A stretch of 11,588 nucleotides of DNA, from contig JABDPH010000266.1 in NCBI GenBank assembly GCA_013042925.1, forward strand, positions 1 through 11,588, read 5' to 3'. Under the pieces are notes generated by a model. The model saw nothing but the letters and a program-made list of their open reading frames with translations. It had not been told where the DNA came from and did not search any database. The first letter of the stretch is position 1, and every line of letters starts with the position of its first letter. This DNA is from Eudoraea sp. (lineage in GTDB: Bacteria; Bacteroidota; Bacteroidia; Flavobacteriales; Flavobacteriaceae). This document shows, one piece after another, positions 6,334-11,588 of the stretch. The translations under genes and the position numbers were made by a program.

Positions 6334-7641
6334 TTATATCCTTTCAATCCTTGCGCCAATAGCTTTCAAACGATTATCAATATCTTCATACCCTCTGTCT
6401 ATCTGTTCAATATTGTGTATGATCGACGTTCCTTTTGCGCATAGAGCAGCTATTAAAAGGGATACTCCGGCTCTGATATCAGGGGAGACCATTGTAGTAG
6501 CCTTTAATGTTGACTTAAAGTCGTGCCCAATTACAGTAGCCCTGTGTGGATCGCAAAGAATTATTTTTGCTCCCATATCTATTAACTTATCGACAAAAAA
6601 CAAGCGGCTTTCAAACATTTTCTGATGGATTAGTACCTCTCCCCTCGCCTGCGTAGAAATTACAAGGATAATACTTAACAGATCTGGAGTGAGTCCGGGC
6701 CAGGGCGCATCTGAAATAGTTAAAATAGATCCATCAATATAGTTATGGATTTTATATCCATCTATATGTGCAGGAATGTAAATATCGTCTCCCTTTTTTT
6801 CCAAAGATATTCCCAGTTTCCTGAAAACCGACGGGATCTGCCCAAGGTCGTCCCAGCTAACATTCTTGATCGTTAATTCACTTTTGGTCATTGCTGCCAA
6901 TCCTATCCAACTACCAATTTCTATCATGTCTGGTAGCATGGTATGCTCTGTGCCCTTTAATTTGGAAACACCATCAATTACCAATAAATTAGAGCCAATA
7001 CCGGAAATCTTTGCTCCCATCCTATTTAGCATCTTGCACAATTGCTGTAAGTAAGGTTCGCATGCAGCATTGTATATAATCGTTTGTCCTTCCGCCAAAA
7101 CGGCTGCCATAACTATATTCGCGGTACCTGTAACTGAGGCTTCATCCAAAAGCATATAAGTGCCTTTAAGCTTTTCGGCTTCCACCCCATAAAAGTGCTC
7201 CTCTTTATTGTATCGGAATCTTGCACCCAGTTTAATAAATCCCTCAAAATGGGTATCTAATCTACGTCTGCCAATCTTATCACCTCCCGGCTTGGGAATA
7301 TATCCCTGGCCATATCTTGCCAGCAACGGGCCAACCAGCATTATAGAGCCTCTTAATCCCCTGCCATCAGATTTAAATTGTTCAGATTGCAGATAGGACA
7401 GATTAATATCATCTGCTTTAAAAGAATAGGACCCTTTGCCTTTTTTTTGAATTTTTACCCCCAGGTCCTCTAACAGGGAGATTAGTTTATTAACATCGAG
7501 TATATCCGGAATGTTGTGAATAATCACTTCATCAGGGGTGAGTAATACTGCGCAAAGAATCTGCAGTGCCTCATTTTTTGCGCCTTGTGGAGTTATTTCT
7601 CCGTGAAGTTTATGGCCGCCCTCAATTTTAAATGTACCCAT
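6334..7641 (-). CDS. murA: UDP-N-acetylglucosamine 1-carboxyvinyltransferase (MurA), Asp-type
   Basis: Cytoplasmic enzyme of the first committed step of peptidoglycan synthesis, transferring enolpyruvate from phosphoenolpyruvate to UDP-GlcNAc. The 435 residues form the two-domain EPSP-synthase fold, close to E. coli MurA (419). Key positions are K22 and N23 in GAKNEALQIL, R97 in GLRGS, the active-site loop GGDKIGRRRLDTH (119-131), D320 in WPGLTPDLLS (matching E. coli D305) and R390 in SPDIRAG (matching R397). The loop has Asp121 where E. coli has Cys115, the residue alkylated by fosfomycin. Enzymes with Asp here, as in Mycobacterium and Chlamydia, stay active but resist the drug. The DUF4290 gene lies 14 bases upstream on the same strand, a close arrangement that implies one transcript. 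The start is ATG, giving the usual N-terminal FKIEGGHKLHG. Confidence 0.97.
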   Translation of the reverse strand: MGTFKIEGGHKLHGEITPQGAKNEALQILCAVLLTPDEVIIHNIPDILDVNKLISLLEDLGVKIQKKGKGSYSFKADDINLSYLQSEQFKSDGRGLRGSIMLVGPLLARYGQGYIPKPGGDKIGRRRLDTHFEGFIKLGARFRYNKEEHFYGVEAEKLKGTYMLLDEASVTGTANIVMAAVLAEGQTIIYNAACEPYLQQLCKMLNRMGAKISGIGSNLLVIDGVSKLKGTEHTMLPDMIEIGSWIGLAAMTKSELTIKNVSWDDLGQIPSVFRKLGISLEKKGDDIYIPAHIDGYKIHNYIDGSILTISDAPWPGLTPDLLSIILVISTQARGEVLIHQKMFESRLFFVDKLIDMGAKIILCDPHRATVIGHDFKSTLKATTMVSPDIRAGVSLLIAALCAKGTSIIHNIEQIDRGYEDIDNRLKAIGARIERI

Positions 7642-7655
7642 TTAAGGAAGAAGTA

Positions 7656-8309
7656 TTAATATCGTTTTTTACCTCTGCCAGAATTTCGCTGACTCTTTTT
7701 TGAAGAACCAGACCTACTGGATTTTGAAATCCGGCTTTTAAGAAACTGTCCGCTATCAGTAAGACTGACACCATCAGATGCTAAATCTATTTTGCCATCA
7801 CTAAGTTCATAAAGGTGTTTAAAAATTGCCTTATCCTCTACAGTATCCTTATTCCAATTAAGGTAACACTTCTTCATGTGATTTGCTATAGCATATTCTA
7901 ACCCTGCTCTTTTATCGCCTTCATCCCATCCAATGGCCACATCGATCATACGCTTAATATTATTTCCGTAAAAGCGGTATTTAGGATGATTTTGCGGATA
8001 TTCCAAAGGATCAGGCCTTGCCTGAAGCATTTCCTTTGAAGTTATGGGAAAAGGTGATTCAACATCCAGTTTAAAGTCGGACATAATAAATAATTGGTCC
8101 CAAAGTTTATGCTGGAAATCGGGCACATCTCTCAAATGCGGTTGGAGGTTACCCATGACGCTAATTATAGCCTTAGCCACCTTATTTCTCTCTGCTTCGT
8201 CTTCTATTGAAACGGCGTGATCCACCATTTTCTGAAAATGGCGGCCGTATTCGGGAATAATGAGCTTTTCGCGCTCAGTATTGTACTCTAGGTTTTCTAC
8301 TGGATTCAA
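7656..8309 (-). CDS. DUF4290 family protein, probable TTG start
   Basis: A 217-residue protein of the DUF4290 family, found in Bacteroidota and of unknown function. The conserved N-terminal part reads LEYNTEREKLIIPEYGRHFQ (8-27), followed by a mostly helical body and LNWNKDTVEDKAIFKHLYEL (150-169). The last 27 residues (191-217) are almost only Lys, Arg, Ser and Gly, a basic disordered tail that could bind nucleic acid or membrane phosphate groups. The only start that keeps the conserved N-terminus is TTG (8307-8309): the reading frame has a TAA seven codons upstream (8328-8330) and no ATG or GTG between. The next internal Met is residue 28, inside the conserved region. It lies 14 bases before murA, suggesting a role tied to envelope growth, though this is inference from position only. 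Confidence 0.85.
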   Translation of the reverse strand: MNPVENLEYNTEREKLIIPEYGRHFQKMVDHAVSIEDEAERNKVAKAIISVMGNLQPHLRDVPDFQHKLWDQLFIMSDFKLDVESPFPITSKEMLQARPDPLEYPQNHPKYRFYGNNIKRMIDVAIGWDEGDKRAGLEYAIANHMKKCYLNWNKDTVEDKAIFKHLYELSDGKIDLASDGVSLTDSGQFLKSRISKSSRSGSSKKSQRNSGRGKKRY

Positions 8310-8396
8310 ATTTCTATGTAATTCTGATTAAAAATATGTAAAGGAAGTATATCTATAACGGTGGCAAATTAGGAAAATTATCCCAGTTATGCCAGT

Positions 8397-8684
8397 TTAT
8401 AAAGATATTACGCCCTCAACAAGGCCAACTTCTTTATATTTTTCTATAACCTCATCAGGATTTGCAAGATTTACCATAATTGAAAGACTGGTGTACTTAC
8501 CCTTGCTGGATTTTCTGGATTCAATTACGGCCCCCGTATTATCAAATATTACCTCTATTTGAGTGATCTTATCACGATCAGTGGGAACTATAAATTTATA
8601 TAGGTAATCTGCAGGCCAACTATTACTTTTAAGCAATTCTTCTTTGAGTCTAAGATAAAATTCGTCTGATTTCTCAGTATCCAT
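8397..8684 (-). CDS. DUF493 family protein (YbeD-like)
   Basis: A 95-residue soluble protein resembling the DUF493/YbeD family, small alpha-beta proteins with a ferredoxin-like fold similar to ACT regulatory domains. The body has the expected pattern: an N-terminal helix (FYLRLKEELLKSN), the conserved WPADYLYKFIVP (18-29), a strand pair ending in the SSKGKYTSLSIMVNL segment (58-72), and a last helix (NPDEVIEKYKEVG). E. coli YbeD sits next to lipB, but its function is unsettled. No catalytic residues are evident, so a binding or regulatory role is more likely. It is transcribed away from the P-loop ATPase gene; 87 bases separate it from DUF4290 downstream, so it may or may not share that transcript. 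ATG start; a TATATTTG box lies 13 bases upstream. Confidence 0.8.
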   Translation of the reverse strand: MDTEKSDEFYLRLKEELLKSNSWPADYLYKFIVPTDRDKITQIEVIFDNTGAVIESRKSSKGKYTSLSIMVNLANPDEVIEKYKEVGLVEGVISL

Positions 8685-8697
8685 TTAAAAGTTTTTA

Positions 8698-8705
8698 CAA
8701 ATATA
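8698..8705 (-). promoter_or_regulatory. Candidate Bacteroidota -7 promoter box for the DUF493 gene
   Basis: On the minus strand this reads TATATTTG, a full match to the TAnnTTTG -7 consensus of Bacteroidota housekeeping promoters. It ends 13 bases before the DUF493 ATG, so the leader would be under about ten bases. No convincing -33 TTG at the usual spacing is seen; the expected place is an A/T tract (8721-8726). Confidence 0.45.
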
Positions 8706-8744
8706 AAGCTTCATAATCAATTTTTTATGCTTGCCTGCATTGAT

Positions 8745-8752
8745 TACTTTTG
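8745..8752 (+). promoter_or_regulatory. Candidate Bacteroidota -7 promoter box for the ATPase-recQ-fmt operon
   Basis: TACTTTTG matches TAnnTTTG exactly and ends 19 bases before the TTG start of the P-loop ATPase, giving a leader of about 15 bases. The -33 region is a run of T (8721-8726) without a clean TTG at the standard distance; TTG at 8731-8733 is too close. It faces away from the DUF493 box, 39 bases apart. Confidence 0.5.
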
Positions 8753-8771
8753 TTATTATAAAATTTAATGT

Positions 8772-9338
8772 TTGAAATCGCAAAAGGTAGTTATTACAGG
8801 AGGGCCGAGCACGGGTAAAACGGTTATAATACAACAACTTGAATCCTTTGGTTATTACTGTTTTCATGAGATAGTGAGAACTATGACTCTTGAGGCCAAA
8901 CAAAAGGGTAATCCTGAATCATTTGTCTCAAATCCGCTTGCCTTTGTTAAAGATCCTTATGAATTTAACCAAAGGATTCTCAGCGGGAGGGTAGATCAGC
9001 ATAGCAAATCTGTTAACATTAATAATCCCTATGTCTTTTTTGATCGTGGTATCCCGGATGTTTTGGCTTATATGGATTATTTTAACCAAAGTTACACCCC
9101 CGATTTTGAAGAAGCATGTTCCACCAGGAGATATGATAAAGTTTTAATCCTGCCACCCTGGGAAGAGATATATGTAGCAGACAATGAAAGATTGGAAAGC
9201 TTTGAGGAAGCTATTGATATTCACGAACACTTAAAAAATACCTATTTGAGATATGATTATGATCCGGTCCTTATCCCAACTGGTACCGTGAAAGAGCGAA
9301 TAACTTGTGTATTAAACGCGCTGAAGGAAAATTTTTAA
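8772..9338 (+). CDS. P-loop ATPase/kinase-like protein (AAA_28, NadR-like), probable TTG start
   Basis: A 188-residue nucleotide-binding protein. Walker A is GGPSTGKT (10-17), directly after the first strand KVVITG. A Walker B-like strand is PYVFFDRGIPD (86-96), with D91 as the likely Mg2+ residue. This pattern is typical of the AAA_28 family, related to the kinase domain of NadR and to nucleoside-kinase-like P-loop proteins; the true substrate is unknown. The C-terminal part has Arg/Tyr-rich helices (NTYLRYDYDP) that may form a lid. The start is TTG: a TAA ends the same frame two codons earlier (8766-8768), and the nearby ATG at 8768 is in another frame and stops after 16 codons. The stop overlaps the recQ ATG by one base (TAATG), so the two are translationally coupled. 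Confidence 0.85.
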   Translation: MKSQKVVITGGPSTGKTVIIQQLESFGYYCFHEIVRTMTLEAKQKGNPESFVSNPLAFVKDPYEFNQRILSGRVDQHSKSVNINNPYVFFDRGIPDVLAYMDYFNQSYTPDFEEACSTRRYDKVLILPPWEEIYVADNERLESFEEAIDIHEHLKNTYLRYDYDPVLIPTGTVKERITCVLNALKENF

Positions 9339-11236
9339 TGAAGAACCCACAGGAAATCTTAAGAAAATATTGGGGCTATGAAAATTTCAAGGCATCTCAA
9401 AAGCCTATTATAGATGCTGTTTTATCGGGCAAAGATGTGCTTGCTCTTTTACCTACTGGTGGAGGCAAATCTTTGTGTTATCAAATTCCGGCCATGGCCA
9501 ATGAGGGGTTATGTATTGTTGTTTCACCCTTAATAGCACTTATTCAAAACCAGGTTCAACAATTAAAGGCTCTGGGGATAAAATCCATTGCTTTAACCGG
9601 AGGGATTTCCAAAGAAGAACTAAATAATCTGCTAGACAACTGCGTGTATGGGAATTATAAATTCTTATACCTATCTCCTGAACGTCTCCAACAGGAAATT
9701 GTAAAGGACAGAATTGCCCAAATGCAAGTTAGCCTTTTAGCAATAGATGAGGCACATTGTATATCTGAATGGGGAAATGATTTTAGACCAGCCTACTTAA
9801 ATTGTGCTCTTTTGCGGGATATAAAGCCAGAAGCTCCCTTAATTGCTCTTACAGCTACCGCAACGGCAAAAGTTGCTCATGATATTACTGAGAATCTTCA
9901 GTTTAGAGAACATCAGATTTTCAAAGATTCATTTAACAGGGAAAATATTTATTTTGGAGTCATTTGGGAAGAGAATAAGCAAAAGCGCCTAATTGAATTA
10001 TGTGAGAATTCGGATAAAAGCGTAATCGTTTATGTACGCAGCAGAAGAATGACACAGGTACTAACTGCTTATTTAAACAAAAAGAATGTATCCGCGACCT
10101 TTTATCACGGAGGTATTCCAAAGGAGGAGAAGGAGAAGAAACTAAATTCGTGGCTTAATAATGAGGTAAGAATTATGGTGGCTACAAACGCGTTTGGAAT
10201 GGGAATCGATAAAGCCGACGTATCGTTAGTAGTTCATTATCAAATACCGGAAAGCCTGGAGAACTACTACCAGGAAGCAGGAAGAGCCGGTAGAAATGGT
10301 CTGCCGGCAAAGGCAATTTTAATAACGAATAAAGAGGATGAAATACAACTCAAAAATCAATTTTTAAAGGTATTGCCCGATATCTCGTTTTTGAAACAAC
10401 TTTATAATAAGCTGAATAATTATTTTCAAATACCCTATGGAACTTTGCCTGAAGAAACTTATCCGTTTCGATTTGAAGAATTCTGCGACCTCTATCAGCT
10501 CAATTCTCCTATGGCATATAATGGCTTACGCATACTTGATCAGAATTCTGTAATATCCTTATCACAAAATTTTTCCCGTAAAACGACAGTACAATTTTTA
10601 GTTTCAAAAAACCACCTTTTAGATTATTTGGAAAGACATCAGAGACTTGCGCCGTTGGTACAAACCATTTTAAGGACTTATGGAGGGATTTTTGATTTTG
10701 AAACAAAAATAAATACGCTACTAATTTCAAAGAAAGCTTCGATTCAGGAAGAAAAAATAATAAATGCGCTTGCACAGCTCGATAAAGATGAAATCATAAG
10801 ACTAAAGGCAAGCAGTCGGGATCTGGAGCTTGTATTTTTAGTACCAAGGGAAGATAACTTAACAATTAATTATTTTTCCAAAAAAGTGGAGGCGCAGTTG
10901 CAGACAAAAAGTGATAAAGTGGATAGTATGCTGGCATACATCAAAAATGCTAAACTTTGCAGAAATAGACAATTACTATCCTATTTTGGAGAAAAAAGCT
11001 ATCAGAATTGTAATAATTGTGATGTCTGCAATTCTCCAACTGAACTTGATATGAATAACTTTCGTGCAATAAAAAATGAAATAATTGAACTGCTGCAACA
11101 GAAAGAAAGTAATTCAAGAACTATTATTAAGGAATTACAACAAAATGAGTTTTTGGTATTAAAAGTGCTTCAAAAATTACTTGAGGAAGGTAATATTAGT
11201 ATTAATTCAAAAAATGAATATAACCTGCAAAGATGA
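9338..11236 (+). CDS. recQ: RecQ-family ATP-dependent DNA helicase, non-canonical domain order
   Basis: A 3'-5' DNA helicase homologue of 632 residues. The superfamily 2 core (1 to about 340) has motif I LLPTGGGKSLCYQ (38-50), VVSPLIALIQNQV (61-73), DEAH (137-140), LTATAT (171-176), the YVRSRR strand (232-237), FYHGG (255-259), ATNAFGMGIDKADV (282-295) and QEAGRAGRNG (312-321). The zinc cysteines C541, C558, C561 and C564 keep the E. coli C-x16-C-x2-C-x2-C spacing but lie about 160 residues later, after an inserted region (roughly 350-535) that may include a winged helix. A short helical segment (573-632) ends the protein and there is no HRDC domain. N147 replaces the His of the aromatic-rich loop (ISEWGNDFRP). 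Start: ATG overlapping the previous stop, with GAAGGAAA just upstream; a TTG further upstream at 9305 would add 11 residues and is unlikely. The stop overlaps fmt (ATGA). Confidence 0.93.
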   Translation: MKNPQEILRKYWGYENFKASQKPIIDAVLSGKDVLALLPTGGGKSLCYQIPAMANEGLCIVVSPLIALIQNQVQQLKALGIKSIALTGGISKEELNNLLDNCVYGNYKFLYLSPERLQQEIVKDRIAQMQVSLLAIDEAHCISEWGNDFRPAYLNCALLRDIKPEAPLIALTATATAKVAHDITENLQFREHQIFKDSFNRENIYFGVIWEENKQKRLIELCENSDKSVIVYVRSRRMTQVLTAYLNKKNVSATFYHGGIPKEEKEKKLNSWLNNEVRIMVATNAFGMGIDKADVSLVVHYQIPESLENYYQEAGRAGRNGLPAKAILITNKEDEIQLKNQFLKVLPDISFLKQLYNKLNNYFQIPYGTLPEETYPFRFEEFCDLYQLNSPMAYNGLRILDQNSVISLSQNFSRKTTVQFLVSKNHLLDYLERHQRLAPLVQTILRTYGGIFDFETKINTLLISKKASIQEEKIINALAQLDKDEIIRLKASSRDLELVFLVPREDNLTINYFSKKVEAQLQTKSDKVDSMLAYIKNAKLCRNRQLLSYFGEKSYQNCNNCDVCNSPTELDMNNFRAIKNEIIELLQQKESNSRTIIKELQQNEFLVLKVLQKLLEEGNISINSKNEYNLQR

Positions 11237-11588
11237 GAAACTTGAGAATTGTATTTATGGGCACCCCGGATTTTGCTGTAGCTACCTTAGATAGGCTGGT
11301 AAAAAAGGGTTATGACATTGTCGGAGTAATTACAGCGCCTGACAAGCCTTCAGGAAGAGGCCGGAGAATACACGAATCTTCCGTTAAACAGTATGCCAAA
11401 AAAGCGGGGCTTTATATCATGCAGCCTACAAATCTGAAGGACAATGATTTTCTCGATGACCTACGTTCGCTCAAGGCTAACCTTCAAATTGTAGTGGCAT
11501 TCAGAATGCTGCCAAAACAGGTATGGGCCATGCCCGAATATGGCACTTTTAACCTTCATGCTTCATTATTACCAGACTACAGAGGGGC
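11233..11588 (+). CDS. fmt: Methionyl-tRNA formyltransferase, N-terminal part (cut by window end)
   Basis: Adds a formyl group from 10-formyl-tetrahydrofolate to initiator Met-tRNA in the cytoplasm. The first 118 codons are present. Residues 5-15 give the opening strand and glycine loop (RIVFMGTPDFA), followed by ITAPDKPSGRGRR (33-45), which is strongly typical of Fmt and includes the loop that contacts the tRNA acceptor end. NLHASLLPDYRG (107-118) holds catalytic N107 and H109, matching E. coli N106 and H108; the third catalytic residue (Asp144 in E. coli) lies beyond the window. The start ATG overlaps the recQ stop in ATGA, so translation is probably coupled to recQ. No internal defect is seen. 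Confidence 0.96.
   Translation, partial: MRNLRIVFMGTPDFAVATLDRLVKKGYDIVGVITAPDKPSGRGRRIHESSVKQYAKKAGLYIMQPTNLKDNDFLDDLRSLKANLQIVVAFRMLPKQVWAMPEYGTFNLHASLLPDYRG

Noticed and set aside
8365..8371. Possible -7 box (TAATTTG on the minus strand) ahead of the DUF4290 gene
   Set aside because: The spacing between TA and TTTG is one base short of TAnnTTTG and no -33 partner was found.
8382..8400. Short direct repeat CAGTTAT / CAGTTTAT at the end of the DUF493 gene
   Set aside because: Partly coding, imperfect and only two copies in AT-rich DNA.
9305..9337. TTG at 9305 as an upstream start for RecQ
   Set aside because: It would add 11 residues unlike RecQ N-termini and overlap the ATPase gene by 34 bases, while the ATG at 9338 has GAAGGAAA upstream and a TAATG overlap.
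10509..10775. Minus-strand open frame inside recQ
   Set aside because: Antisense to the recQ middle region, with no family resemblance.
1..11588. Mobile elements, CRISPR arrays, tRNA or rRNA genes, and defence cassettes
   Set aside because: No transposase or integrase motifs, no regular repeat-spacer pattern, no tRNA-like cloverleaf and no known defence domains were seen; gene content is typical chromosomal.

Overview
The window looks like a chromosomal stretch from a member of the Bacteroidota, most likely a flavobacterium. The reasons are AT-rich DNA, weak ribosome binding sites, TAnnTTTG-type -7 promoter boxes in the one divergent intergenic region, the Bacteroidota-specific DUF4290 protein next to murA, a MurA with Asp at the catalytic Cys position, and signal peptides that cleave just before Gln. 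The genus is not determined. There is no sign of a phage, transposon, CRISPR array, tRNA or rRNA. Gene density is high and codon use looks even throughout.

Positions 23-5893, plus strand: a class I DNA photolyase; a gap of 117 bases holding a perfect 8+8 dyad; an exported M20 amidohydrolase; a two-domain iron-sulfur protein (Fer4_19 plus CDGSH); an exported TolB-like beta-propeller protein; an exported VOC (glyoxalase-fold) protein; and a pirin-family cupin. Positions 5955-8684, minus strand, read right to left: a DUF493 protein, a DUF4290 protein, MurA, and a small YjdJ-type GNAT acetyltransferase. The two blocks converge at 5894-5954, where a weak hairpin may end transcription. Positions 8772-11588, plus strand: a P-loop ATPase of the AAA_28/NadR-like type, a RecQ-family helicase with an unusual domain order, and the first 118 codons of methionyl-tRNA formyltransferase (fmt). 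These three overlap at their stop/start codons (TAATG, then ATGA), so they almost certainly form a translationally coupled operon. It diverges from the DUF493 gene across an 87-base promoter region.

The left block reads as a stress and redox neighbourhood: light-driven DNA repair, a protein predicted to carry two iron-sulfur clusters, pirin and a GNAT. The Fer4_19 protein and the small GNAT are homologues of the E. coli yjdI/yjdJ neighbours, so their presence here on either side of pirin may be a functional association. The middle block is cell-envelope housekeeping (MurA) with conserved partners of unknown role. The right block joins genome maintenance to translation initiation.

I found no clear new defence or mobile system. 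The best leads are the rearranged RecQ, the Fer4_19-CDGSH / pirin / GNAT grouping, the Asp-type MurA, the dyad ahead of the amidohydrolase, and two genes that appear to begin with TTG.
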